Positions 1-7,790 of a stretch of DNA of 64,000 nt are shown one piece after another. Positions within the stretch are counted from its first letter, which is position 1. The number at the start of each line of letters is the position of its first letter. Source of the DNA: Acidobacteriota bacterium (GTDB lineage Bacteria > Acidobacteriota > Terriglobia > UBA7540); assembly GCA_004298155.1 (NCBI GenBank), contig SCRD01000001.1:186001-250000 (forward strand). The letters are read 5' to 3'. The notes under the pieces were generated by a model, which made no database searches, was not told the origin of the DNA, and was given only the letters and a program-made list of their open reading frames with translations. A program made the translations under genes and the position numbers.

Positions 1-220
1 TTGGGTGCTTTTCCAATGGGTTCGACCAGAATTTGGGACGGGCTATACAAGACGCGATATTCCATGCATGGGAAGGCTGCATCAGTCAGCCCGGGAGCCA
101 GGCTGAGATTTACGTAAAAACAAGGCTCAATGATTTCGATAAGATAATTCAAGTCAACAGGTTATGAGCCCAAATGGCCAGCCCTAAGGCTATAGAGCCA
201 TGCGTAGCGAATTGCGTTTT

Positions 221-247
221 GGGTTTCGGACGGATGTCCGGAAACCC
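221..247. other. Stem-loop, possible transcription end or small-RNA fold
   Basis: The arm GGGTTTCGGAC pairs with GTCCGGAAACCC around the loop GGAT, with one unpaired C. No T-run follows on the + strand, so an intrinsic terminator is not certain. Confidence 0.4.
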
Positions 248-287
248 CTGGTGTATAGAGACTTGTTCCTTAGTATGTGTTAACTTG

Positions 288-317
288 TTGATTTTGCTTT
301 ACGTATTGCGGTAAGAT
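288..317 (+). promoter_or_regulatory. Candidate sigma-70 promoter upstream of the sigma factor gene
   Basis: TTGATT at 288-293 and TAAGAT at 312-317 are separated by 18 bases. The match to the consensus is moderate. It would give a leader of about 275 bases before the sigma factor gene. Confidence 0.3.
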
Positions 318-598
318 AATGGATGAGTCTGCCGTGAATGGCCCATACAGATCAGGGTCCGCCTGCAAGAGCATAGTTCCCGAACAATGGCGGAATGTTT
401 GAATCCATTTGGCTTTTCTTTGCATCCTAAATATTGAGCAGGGGAGCCTGGTAGGGAATGGGCCAAATTTTGGACAGGGTACTGACCTTCTGCACTATCT
501 AACTTCCACCACTTCTTTAAAGGTTACAGGGGGAAAGGTCTTGGGGAAAGGTGATCCCCAGTGGCTGCCTGAATTTGTGACCCTGAGAAGGAACCAAT

Positions 599-2185
599 AT
601 GTTGGACGTCAAACTTAATTTTCGTCATCCGAGTGATACGGATGTTGTGGACGACGAGGAGCGTGATCTGCTCTCGGAGGAAGAGCCCGAACTGTCGCTG
701 CGCGGCGAGGCGGATTGGGAAATTTCAGCCGAGGAAGAAGACACCGAATATGACCTGACGCCGGGGCCGCTGGAAGGCTCCATCGATCCCGTACGGACCT
801 ATCTGCGGGACATGGGCCGAGTGCCGCTGCTGAACCGCGCGGGCGAAGTACGCCTGGCGCAGCGGATTGAGCGGGGCCAGATTGTCGCCCGGCGCGCCAT
901 GTCGCGTTCGCCGCTGGTGCTGAAGGAGCTGATAGCTACCTCCAAGGCCTTGCGCGCGGGCAAGATATTGATCCGGGACATCGTCAATTTTGACGCGGAG
1001 GAGCTGGCGGAGCCAAAGCAACTTGCCGCGAAGACCCGCACAACCTTGAAGTCGCTTGATGAGCTGTGCAAATTATATCGACTGGCTTTGAGACAGGCTT
1101 CGGCCTTCGAGCGCGCTCCGAAATCGAGGAAGCGGGCTGTACTGCACGCTCGCTACCGCCTGGCGCGGACGCGCGTCCGCATGTCGCGGCTGGTAATGCA
1201 GCTTGACTTGAACACCCAGGAAACCGACCGGCTGATTGGCGTGGTCTCGCACGCCAGCCATCGCATGCAGGAGCTGCGACACCAGATTGACCGGCTGAAG
1301 ACGCACAGCTCAGCACGCGGCCGCACTCCAGCCGGCGCGCGGAGCGAGCTCCGCCTGCACCAGCAGCGGCTGAAAGTGCTGGAAACTGAATCAGGTGTAA
1401 CCGCACTCGAGATGAAGCGCACGTGGGACAAAATCCAGATTGGACAACTCCACGCCGAGCAGGCCCGCAAAGAACTGACCGAGGCCAACCTTCGGCTGGT
1501 GGTTTCCATCGCCAAGAAATACATCAAGCGAGGGCTGCATCTTCTCGATCTCATCCAGGAAGGGAACCTGGGGTTGATGAAGGCAGTGGAGAAATTTGAC
1601 TGGAGGCGTGGTTACAAGTTTTCAACCTACGCCACGTGGTGGATCCGGCAGGCGATCACGCGCGGCATCGCGGACAAGGCCCGCACCATCCGCGTGCCGG
1701 TGCACGCCAACGACACCATCAACAAACTGGCCCGCGCGCGCGGCGAACTGACGCGCGAACTGGGCCGCGACCCCAGCATTGCTGAGGTTGCGCGGCGGGC
1801 GCAAATTACCGTGGCCAAGGCCCGCCAGGTGATGAAGATCGCCCAGCAGCCGCTTTCTCTGCATACTCCCATCGGCGATGACGGCGAATCGCAGTTGAGC
1901 GACTTTTTGGAAGACAAGCACACGCCCTCTCCTTCGGATTCTGCCATCCATGTGAACCTGAAGGAGCAGACGGCTTCCATGCTGAAAACGCTGACGCCGC
2001 GCGAAGAGCAAGTGCTGAAACTGCGCTTCGGGCTTGATGATGACCACGCCCGGACGCTCGAGGAAGTGGGCAACTGCCTCTCGCTTACGCGCGAACGCAT
2101 CCGGCAGATCGAAGGGAAAGCCCTGCGCAGCCTGCGCTCGCCGTGGCGTGGCGGACGTTTGCGTTCGTTCCTTTCGGAAAACTAA
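599..2185 (+). CDS. rpoD: RNA polymerase sigma-70 factor, RpoD/SigA type
   Basis: Directs core RNA polymerase to promoters. The 528-residue protein has region 1.2 at about 63-94 ([11 protein letters not shown]), a long non-conserved segment, region 2 at about 290-368 with the [18 protein letters not shown] and [12 protein letters not shown] blocks, region 3, and region 4 at about 464-525 with [14 protein letters not shown] and [19 protein letters not shown] canonical region 1.1 is not visible; the first 55 residues are very acidic. The usual RHPSRSxxL tail is replaced by SPWRGGRL, which is unusual. The start is the ATG with GAAGGA ten bases upstream. It could be the housekeeping sigma or a group-2 relative; the tail change and lack of region 1.1 keep this open. 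Confidence 0.9.
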   Translation: MLDVKLNFRHPSDTDVVDDEERDLLSEEEPELSLRGEADWEISAEEEDTEYDLTPGPLEGSIDPVRTYLRDMGRVPLLNRAGEVRLAQRIERGQIVARRAMSRSPLVLKELIATSKALRAGKILIRDIVNFDAEELAEPKQLAAKTRTTLKSLDELCKLYRLALRQASAFERAPKSRKRAVLHARYRLARTRVRMSRLVMQLDLNTQETDRLIGVVSHASHRMQELRHQIDRLKTHSSARGRTPAGARSELRLHQQRLKVLETESGVTALEMKRTWDKIQIGQLHAEQARKELTEANLRLVVSIAKKYIKRGLHLLDLIQEGNLGLMKAVEKFDWRRGYKFSTYATWWIRQAITRGIADKARTIRVPVHANDTINKLARARGELTRELGRDPSIAEVARRAQITVAKARQVMKIAQQPLSLHTPIGDDGESQLSDFLEDKHTPSPSDSAIHVNLKEQTASMLKTLTPREEQVLKLRFGLDDDHARTLEEVGNCLSLTRERIRQIEGKALRSLRSPWRGGRLRSFLSEN

Positions 2186-2228
2186 CTTTTCTTTCATTTC
2201 CTGCCTGACGCCGGGAAAAAGAAAATCT

Positions 2229-2254
2229 CAGGGGCGCACTGCCGTGCGTCCCTG
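2229..2254 (+). terminator. Hairpin after the sigma factor gene
   Basis: CAGGGGCGCAC pairs with GTGCGTCCCTG around TGCC, 43 bases after the sigma-factor stop. There is no T-tract, so it may be a Rho-assisted end or an mRNA-stabilising hairpin. Confidence 0.45.
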
Positions 2255-2469
2255 ACCCATCCAACCCAAAAACAGTACAGCACCATCCCCTGGGCTGCAT
2301 CGTGGCGGGTGACAAAATGCCGTCTACCTGACGGAATGTAGACTTTTTTACATAGTCACCGAATCCTACAGATATTTTATCTAAAGATATTAAGCAAGTT
2401 ACTAGAAGTACAGATTTGGAGTCTGGATTGCATTGGCCGTTACCATCTGGGCAAGCGGGAGATACGCAT

Positions 2470-2871
2470 ATGATTCAGGAAAACAGCGTCGTGATGGTAT
2501 CCGGATCAGGCGAAGTTGCCCTTCCGCTCAGGAGGGCGCTGCACGATGCTGGAGTAAGCGTGCGCGTGGTGAGAAGTTGCGCCGAGACGGAAGAGATCCT
2601 GAACGGGCTCAGTGTTCCCTCAATGCTTTTCTGCGAAACCTCGCTGCCGGATGGCACCTGGGCTGATATCCTTGCGCTTGCCTCCGAGGCGCAAACGCGG
2701 ATCCCTGTGGTGGTGGTGTCCCGCCTCGTTGACATCGACCTTTATATCAATGCCTTGGAGCATGGCGCGGCTGACTTCATCGTTCCGCCTTTCTGCCAGA
2801 AGGATGTTTCGTACGTGATGAGCTGCGCCGTCCAGAAGAACATGGCGGTCCAGTCACCTGGCGCCGCCTGA
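2470..2871 (+). CDS. Degenerate single-domain receiver (pseudo-receiver), Asp replaced by Glu
   Basis: The 133-residue protein has the alternating beta/alpha pattern of a CheY-like receiver and no output domain. At the phospho-acceptor position it has Glu56 (LFCETSLPDGTW), the conserved Lys is Pro106 (FIVPPFCQ), Ser84 sits at the switch Thr/Ser position, and the N-terminal acidic pair is missing. It therefore probably cannot be phosphorylated in the normal way, and the Glu could mimic phospho-Asp. I chose the ATG because GGGAG lies about nine bases before it; an in-frame TTG at 2416 has no such site. A second receiver gene follows 420 bases downstream. The target is unknown. Confidence 0.7.
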   Translation: MIQENSVVMVSGSGEVALPLRRALHDAGVSVRVVRSCAETEEILNGLSVPSMLFCETSLPDGTWADILALASEAQTRIPVVVVSRLVDIDLYINALEHGAADFIVPPFCQKDVSYVMSCAVQKNMAVQSPGAA

Positions 2872-3290
2872 AGAGTTTGCTGCACCTGATGAAGTGGGCG
2901 AAAATCGCGGGTTAATTGTCCAGTTGTAAAGAAATTGTAAGAAAGCGGGCCTTCGGGGGCCTTTTAGCATCTAAGTGTTTATCAGGCACGATGCCGGATT
3001 GTTCAGGGAATTGGCGGCAGGCCCGGCATAATATCAGAGCTTGCACGATCCGGCCAGGCAGACTTTTTGCTGCCTGCAATGCAGGGACTCCAGTCGGCTG
3101 CTGAATAAGGTTGCCCGTCACGTTGCTCGCCAATCAGGTGAACGGGTAAATAAGGCTTTCCGGCGTGTGCGGGGCAGTGGGCAAGAGCTTTCAGTTTAAT
3201 GAAATCGGGACGCCCGGGAATAAACCAGGTCCAAGGGAGGGAACTGGAGGCAAGGGTGGTCACCGGGCATCCTCAGTGCAGGAGGACGCG
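2872..3290. other. Intergenic region between two receiver genes
   Basis: No gene is supported here. It holds a weak GGCC-TTCGGG-GGCC stem followed by TTTT at 2948-2965 that could be a terminator for the upstream receiver gene. A strong GGAGG at 3281-3285 serves the downstream gene. Confidence 0.4.
2948..2965 (+). terminator. Weak possible intrinsic terminator
   Basis: A 4-bp GGCC stem with a six-base loop is followed directly by TTTT, 76 bases after the upstream receiver stop. The stem is short. Confidence 0.3.
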
Positions 3291-3806
3291 ATGACGAAGA
3301 CAAAATTGCAGAATAGCATTAGCGAAGCTTCAGCGGACGCGGAGGATTTGAGGCTGCTGCTGGTAGATGAGGACGTGAATGATCTTGACTATTACGCAGA
3401 AGTTCTGCGTTACCTGGGGTACAAGGTCGTTCCAGTGGATTCCTATTCGAGGGCGGCGGCCACTCTTGGTCGCGAGCGGTTTGACCTGGTGATTGTGGAC
3501 CAGGGAAGCACCAACTTTGAGGGACGATCAGTGCTGAGCCGGGCGGTGGAGGTTGACCGCCGCGTGCCCGTGCTGGTGCTGACCCGGGCGGTGGATGCAG
3601 ACTGCTGCCTTGAGGCGCTCGACGCGGGCGCTCACGAGTATGTCCAAAAACCCCTCACTACGGCCGAAGTACGTGAACTCGTGCGTGATTACGTCAGGAC
3701 CCCGGTAGAAAAATTTCCGGACAGCGGCCCCTACGAGATGCCGCGGAATTATGCAAGTGCCGGCAGTTCAGAGGCCGGGGACGAACCTTTGCGCAGGGCA
3801 TCCTGA
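3291..3806 (+). CDS. Single-domain response regulator receiver protein
   Basis: The 171-residue protein is a CheY-like receiver with all key residues present: acidic cluster D26-E27-D28, phospho-acceptor Asp70 (VIVDQGSTNFEGR), Thr98 (VLVLT) and Lys120 (YVQKPL). A polar C-terminal tail of about 40 residues follows and no DNA-binding domain is visible. The ATG has GGAGG six bases upstream, which decides it over an in-frame upstream start at 3165. It is a close paralogue of the protein at 19367-19795, which has the same spacing but lacks Asp, Thr and Lys. No histidine kinase lies in the window, so its partner is unknown. Confidence 0.82.
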   Translation: MTKTKLQNSISEASADAEDLRLLLVDEDVNDLDYYAEVLRYLGYKVVPVDSYSRAAATLGRERFDLVIVDQGSTNFEGRSVLSRAVEVDRRVPVLVLTRAVDADCCLEALDAGAHEYVQKPLTTAEVRELVRDYVRTPVEKFPDSGPYEMPRNYASAGSSEAGDEPLRRAS

Positions 3807-3994
3807 GCGTTCGGAGCGCAGACGGGGCCTTTGCTGCCATCCCCAATGGCGGGCGCTGAGTTCCATACTTTTCAGGTCTATTGAACCGCCTCTGGCGCAA
3901 GCGGCGGCAGCGCGGAGTTGTGCTGTGCGGCGCGAGGCCTGAACCCGGCAAGACCCACTCGCAATCCATCCCACGGAGGAGATGAAAACCCGAA

Positions 3995-4573
3995 ATGGCT
4001 ACTCCTTTAACCATCCTTGGCATTGCTGGAAGCTTGCGGAAAGACTCCTATAACCGAGCAGCGCTGCGGGCCGCGAAGGAACTCGCCCCGCCGAATGTTA
4101 CCATCGAAATTTTCGACCTCGATGGTATTCCCCCCTTTAACCAGGATGAAGAAGGACATCCGGCTGAGAGGGTTGTGAAGTTCAAGGAACGGATCCGGGC
4201 GGCGGACGCCATCCTGATTGTCACCCCGGAGTACAACTACTCCGTTCCGGGAGTGCTGAAGAATGCCATCGATTGCGCTTCGCGCCCTTATGGCGACAAC
4301 GCCTGGGCAGGGAAGCCGGTGGCCCTCATGGGAGCTTCGATCGGCAGCCTCGGCAGCTCGCGGGCCCAGTACCACCTGCGTCAGTCGTTTGTTTTTCTGA
4401 ACATGTATCCGCTGAACCAGCCTGAGGTGATGATCTCAAACGCGGCAAGCAAGTTCGACCAGCAGGGGAACATGATTGACAAACCCACCCGCGACCAGAT
4501 TCGAAAACTTCTGGACGCCCTGGTGGACTGGACTTTGCTGCACAAGAGCAAGCAGGCGCCGGCGGGCGCGTAG
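3995..4573 (+). CDS. NAD(P)H-dependent FMN reductase family protein
   Basis: A flavodoxin-like flavoprotein of 192 residues. The phosphate-binding loop of FMN is GSLRKDSYNR at about 12-21, and the diagnostic segment PEYNYSVPGVLKNAIDCASRP lies at about 78-98. Members reduce FMN, quinones, azo dyes or chromate with NAD(P)H, and the substrate cannot be told from sequence. The length is normal for the family. GGAGGAG lies about 14 bases before the ATG, a slightly long spacing. It stands alone on its strand after the receiver genes. Confidence 0.85.
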   Translation: MATPLTILGIAGSLRKDSYNRAALRAAKELAPPNVTIEIFDLDGIPPFNQDEEGHPAERVVKFKERIRAADAILIVTPEYNYSVPGVLKNAIDCASRPYGDNAWAGKPVALMGASIGSLGSSRAQYHLRQSFVFLNMYPLNQPEVMISNAASKFDQQGNMIDKPTRDQIRKLLDALVDWTLLHKSKQAPAGA

Positions 4574-4601
4574 GAGCGCCGGGCGTATGCCGCGCTACAG
4601 A

Positions 4602-4880
4602 TCAGTGGCGACGGCGGTCTTTGTGCCGGTGATGGGCATGCGAAGGCGCGCGGCGGTGGCTCTCGGCCGGCGGTTGCCGGTAGAGCAGGGCGCGCTCGAT
4701 GTTCATGCCCAGCTTGCTCATCTCTTCAAATCCCCTGGGCGTGATAAAGTACTGGCGATGGCGTTCAGTCGTGTCCTCCACGATCCACTCCAGCTTCTTC
4801 GCGGCATCGATAAAGACACTCCCAACGGTAAACGGATTCACTGGTCCCAGACGGTCCCCGTCTTTGGCCTCGTCTTTCAT
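4602..4880 (-). CDS. Small conserved-looking hypothetical protein
   Basis: A 92-residue protein converging on the FMN reductase gene. Residues 1-72 look like a folded domain (FTVGSVFIDAAKKLEWIVEDTTERHRQYFITPRGFEEMSKLG), possibly a winged-helix-like fold. The last 20 residues are rich in His and Arg. I do not recognise the family. The Shine-Dalgarno is weak and the start is the only ATG near the domain. Confidence 0.5.
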   Translation of the reverse strand: MKDEAKDGDRLGPVNPFTVGSVFIDAAKKLEWIVEDTTERHRQYFITPRGFEEMSKLGMNIERALLYRQPPAESHRRAPSHAHHRHKDRRRH

Positions 4881-5173
4881 GGAGCCCCACTTATTGATGA
4901 TGGAAAGTTTCCAGCGTTGTCTAGTCTTGCGTTCAGGACGCGTTGATTGGTCTGTCTGTGCCGCACAAGCGACAGGCGGTTACCCGGCGCGTCAAAAACA
5001 GCCTCGCCACCATGCTACCGAAGTCAACCTCGCGTGGCAAGGTTTCATTATAGCCTGCAATGGCCGGATGGCAGAGAGAATTCCGCTCGCCACCATAAAA
5101 TGCGACAACCGCGCTTGCCGCCAGGGGCCATGACACCAAAACCCATGACGATTAACGGGCGGGCCGGAGCGCG

Positions 5174-6268
5174 CTACCGCACTTTTCCGCGCGCCGCCAC
5201 TCTCCAGGAACCCTCCACGCGGCCTTTGCGGATCAGAAAAACTTCGTCATGCATGTTGACGCAGGTGCAAACGTGGTTAGGAATGACGGTGACTACCTCG
5301 CCCACGCGAAACTTGTGCGTGGAATTCGTGATGTCAAGATGGCCGTGTTCTTCATTCAGTTTAATCAAGGCCGCATCCGGGGCTTCGACCACGTAACCGT
5401 GGCCTTTGCCCGGCCCCGAACCGAGAGCGTCGGAAGAAAGCGTCTTCGATCCGGCGTCGATCATGGCGCGCCCCGGAACAGCCGTTGAGACTACGGTTGC
5501 CACCACGCGGGCCGCACAGTCTTCCAGCCTGCATGCGCCCTGATAAAACGTGTTCAGATCATTGTAGACGTAGGTGCCAGGGCGGATTTCTGTCACCCCG
5601 GGGATTTGATCCGTAAGCCAGGCCGATGGCGTAGAACCGCCGGAAACAATTTCCACCTCCATCCCTGCTTCGCGGAACGGTTCGAGGGTCATCTCGACCC
5701 TTTCGGCCACCTGCGTTGCTATCTGCTTGCGTTCGGCTTCCGTGCCCCATATGTTGCCGGGGTAGATCATCAGGCCCCTGAATTTCAGGCCCGGCATTTT
5801 AGCGATTTTGCGAGCTAGTTCTAGGGCTGCCGGGCCGGCCTCGACGCCGCACCGGCGCATGCCCACGTCGAACTCCACCAGCACGCCGACGGTTGCTCCG
5901 GCGGCGCTTGCCGCTCGCGACAGGCCCTCGGCCGTGGCTGCGTTGTCGAGCGAGAGCAGGATGTTGCGGTCGCGCGCCATGGCTGCGATGCGGCGGAGCT
6001 TTTCTTCGCCCCAGATCGGGAAGGCGATCAGGATATCATCGAGTCCCGCTCCTGTCATTACCTCGGCCTCGCCCACCTTGGCGACGGTCAGGCCCACGGC
6101 GCCCCGCTCCTTCTGCATGCGCGCGACTTCCGGGGCTTTGTGTGTCTTGGTGTGCGGGCGCAGGCCGATGCCGCGCTCGCGACAGTAGGCGGCCATCCGG
6201 TCGAGGTTGCACTCGAGGATGTCCAGGTCGATGGTTAATGCAGGCGTTGGCAGTTCCTGATAGTTCAT
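5174..6268 (-). CDS. D-threonine aldolase / D-serine dehydratase-like PLP enzyme
   Basis: A fold-III PLP protein (alanine-racemase-type TIM barrel) of 364 residues. The PLP lysine lies in RPHTKTHK (about 37-44). The C-terminal domain carries the metal-ligand pattern HVCTCVNMHDE seen in the DSD1/D-threonine aldolase group. Known members cleave D-threonine to glycine and acetaldehyde or dehydrate D-serine; which reaction applies here is not decided by sequence. It lies 14 bases downstream of a RidA gene on the same strand, so the two are probably co-transcribed. That fits a reaction releasing a reactive enamine. Confidence 0.85.
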   Translation of the reverse strand: MNYQELPTPALTIDLDILECNLDRMAAYCRERGIGLRPHTKTHKAPEVARMQKERGAVGLTVAKVGEAEVMTGAGLDDILIAFPIWGEEKLRRIAAMARDRNILLSLDNAATAEGLSRAASAAGATVGVLVEFDVGMRRCGVEAGPAALELARKIAKMPGLKFRGLMIYPGNIWGTEAERKQIATQVAERVEMTLEPFREAGMEVEIVSGGSTPSAWLTDQIPGVTEIRPGTYVYNDLNTFYQGACRLEDCAARVVATVVSTAVPGRAMIDAGSKTLSSDALGSGPGKGHGYVVEAPDAALIKLNEEHGHLDITNSTHKFRVGEVVTVIPNHVCTCVNMHDEVFLIRKGRVEGSWRVAARGKVR

Positions 6269-6282
6269 TATTCACCCCACCC

Positions 6283-6675
6283 TTACTTTCGTTTGCGCGA
6301 CTTGCTGACTTGCGCAATACAGTCGATTTCCACTTTTATTTTCGGAAGGCTGGCTCCTATGGTGGTGCGGGCCGGCGGGTCCTTGGGAAAGAATTCCTTG
6401 TAGACATCGTTCATGGCGGCGAAATTGTTCATATCGGAAAGGAAGACACCGACGCGGACAACGTCTTTCAGGGAGCTTCCGGCGGCTTCGAGAATCGCCT
6501 TGATGTTTTCGAGCGTACGCCGGGTTTCCGACCGGATGTCTCCCAGTTCCATCTCGTCCGTCCTGGGATTGATAGCCGCCTGGCCGGCCACAAAAACAAA
6601 GCCGCCCGACACAATGCCGGGAGAATAGGGGCCGCGAGGCAGCGGTGCTTTCTTAGTTTTAACCACTTTGCGCAT
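6283..6675 (-). CDS. ridA: RidA family enamine/imine deaminase
   Basis: A 130-residue YjgF/YER057c/UK114 protein. It has the family's GPYSPG start, FVAGQ strand, and Arg103 in PARTTIG, the residue that binds the substrate carboxylate in active RidA. RidA hydrolyses 2-aminoacrylate-type enamines produced by PLP dehydratases and protects PLP enzymes. AGGAG lies six bases before the ATG. It is the first gene of a likely two-gene operon with the D-amino-acid PLP enzyme downstream. The tail is basic (KSRKRK). Confidence 0.88.
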   Translation of the reverse strand: MRKVVKTKKAPLPRGPYSPGIVSGGFVFVAGQAAINPRTDEMELGDIRSETRRTLENIKAILEAAGSSLKDVVRVGVFLSDMNNFAAMNDVYKEFFPKDPPARTTIGASLPKIKVEIDCIAQVSKSRKRK

Positions 6676-6722
6676 GTGAACTCCTGTCGATAGAGATTGC
6701 GGCTATCGCCGAATTACAAGAG

Positions 6723-6776
6723 ACTGTAGCGGCGGCTTCATGCCGCCACGTGGCGAGGCGAACTCGCCGCTACTGT
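6723..6776. repeat. REP-like double-hairpin element
   Basis: Outer arms ACTGTAGCGGCG and CGCCGCTACTGT enclose two GC-rich hairpins (GGCGGCttcatGCCGCC and GGCGAggcgaacTCGCC), giving a clover-like fold between ridA and the SDR gene. It could also act as a bidirectional attenuator. Copy number elsewhere in the genome is not visible here. Confidence 0.55.
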
Positions 6777-6795
6777 AAAGCCACCCAACGGCGGG

Positions 6796-7557
6796 TCAGG
6801 CCAACTGGCCGCCATCCACAAACAAGAGGACTCCGTTGATGTAATCCGCGTCAGAGGACGCGAGAAAGGCCGCCGGGCCGGCAATATCTTCGGGCTCGCC
6901 AAGACGCCCGACAGGTATCAGGTCCTTATACTTGCTCATGAATTTCCTGTCCTTCAAGACGGGCGCCGTGAGGCGCGTGCGGATGAGGCCCGGTCCGATG
7001 GCATTGGAATTGATCCCGTAGTGTCCCAGTTCCCGTGCCAGGGTCTTAGCCAGCAGAAACAGGCCTGCCTTGGAGGCGTTGTATGGAGCAAGCCCGGCCT
7101 CGGCGTCCCAACTGTTGGTGGATGCCATAAAAACCATTTTGCCCCGGCGCCGGTGGACCATGTGCGGCGCCACTTCGCGCGCTACCAGGTACGCGCCTTT
7201 CAGATTGATGTCCACGGTCCAGTCCCAGTGCTTCTCATCGGTCTTTGTAAATGGAACCAGCCTGCCGACTCCGGCGACGTACATCAGGATGTCGATGCGT
7301 TTGTGCCAGCGCAGAGTTTGCGCTACCATCCGCTGCACTTCGCGTTTGCGGCGGACGTCGCATGCAAAAGTGCGGACGGAACCGCCTTCCACGGTGATTT
7401 CGCGCTCCGTCCGGGCCATCATGTCGCGGTCAATATCGCCAATCATTACGTTGGCGCCTTCTCTCGCCAGGCGTACGGCGATGCCCTTGCCGATTCCCTG
7501 CGCGCCTCCTACCACCAGGGCGCATTGGCCGCGAAAACGATCGGGAATGAAATCCAT
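6796..7557 (-). CDS. SDR family NAD(P)-dependent oxidoreductase
   Basis: A classical short-chain dehydrogenase of 253 residues. The Rossmann glycine motif is GGAQGIGKG (17-25). The catalytic set is N118, S146, Y159 and K163 (YNASK). The usual NAG motif is replaced by YVAGVG at about 93-98. Acidic residues DID at 41-43 after beta-2 favour NAD over NADP. The C-terminal DYINGVLLFVDGGQL is typical. The substrate is unknown, though 3-hydroxyacyl or sugar/polyol oxidation is common in this branch. It is transcribed away from the amino-acid permease gene, with which it shares a 230-base intergenic region. Confidence 0.88.
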   Translation of the reverse strand: MDFIPDRFRGQCALVVGGAQGIGKGIAVRLAREGANVMIGDIDRDMMARTEREITVEGGSVRTFACDVRRKREVQRMVAQTLRWHKRIDILMYVAGVGRLVPFTKTDEKHWDWTVDINLKGAYLVAREVAPHMVHRRRGKMVFMASTNSWDAEAGLAPYNASKAGLFLLAKTLARELGHYGINSNAIGPGLIRTRLTAPVLKDRKFMSKYKDLIPVGRLGEPEDIAGPAAFLASSDADYINGVLLFVDGGQLA

Positions 7558-7633
7558 TGTTGTAGGCAGCTCCCTTGTTCTGTTCCGGGCAACCCGGTAA
7601 AAAGTTTACTAGGTTCTTGAGGCAGTCTCCCAG

Positions 7634-7639
7634 TATAAT
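7634..7639 (+). promoter_or_regulatory. Candidate -10 box of the permease promoter
   Basis: A perfect TATAAT lies 152 bases before the permease ATG. No good -35 is seen 17 bases upstream (AGGTTC), so the promoter may be activator dependent. Confidence 0.35.
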
Positions 7640-7682
7640 GGCCCGCCATGCAGCCGTAAAGGTTTGCGTTCGGGCGGCCTTG

Positions 7683-7696
7683 CAGGGAGCTCCCTG
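7683..7696. promoter_or_regulatory. 14-bp perfect palindrome, possible operator
   Basis: CAGGGAGCTCCCTG lies in the permease leader, about 45 bases after the TATAAT box and between divergent genes. It could be a repressor site or an RNA hairpin; the binding protein is unknown. Confidence 0.35.
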
Positions 7697-7790
7697 GGGC
7701 GCCTGTGGGTTGGTGCACGGTCAGCCTCTGTAAAACAGCATAATTCAAGCCAGCCGCGGCAGCGTTGGATCCCCGGCGGCGCGTTACAGG

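Larger units (their letters stand above)
1..598. other. Non-coding leader region before the sigma factor gene
   Basis: I see no convincing gene in this stretch. It contains a strong imperfect stem-loop at 221-247 (11-12 bp arms around GGAT, one bulge, no T-tract) that could end an upstream transcript. A possible promoter lies at 288-317. A short frame at 409-618 overlaps the sigma-factor start and looks spurious. Confidence 0.5.

Noticed and set aside
409-618. Short frame upstream of the sigma factor gene
   Set aside because: It overlaps the sigma factor start, has no Shine-Dalgarno and no domain features.
984-1406. Long minus-strand frames inside the sigma factor gene
   Set aside because: They are antisense to a clear gene and show Arg/Ala/Ser-rich shadow composition.
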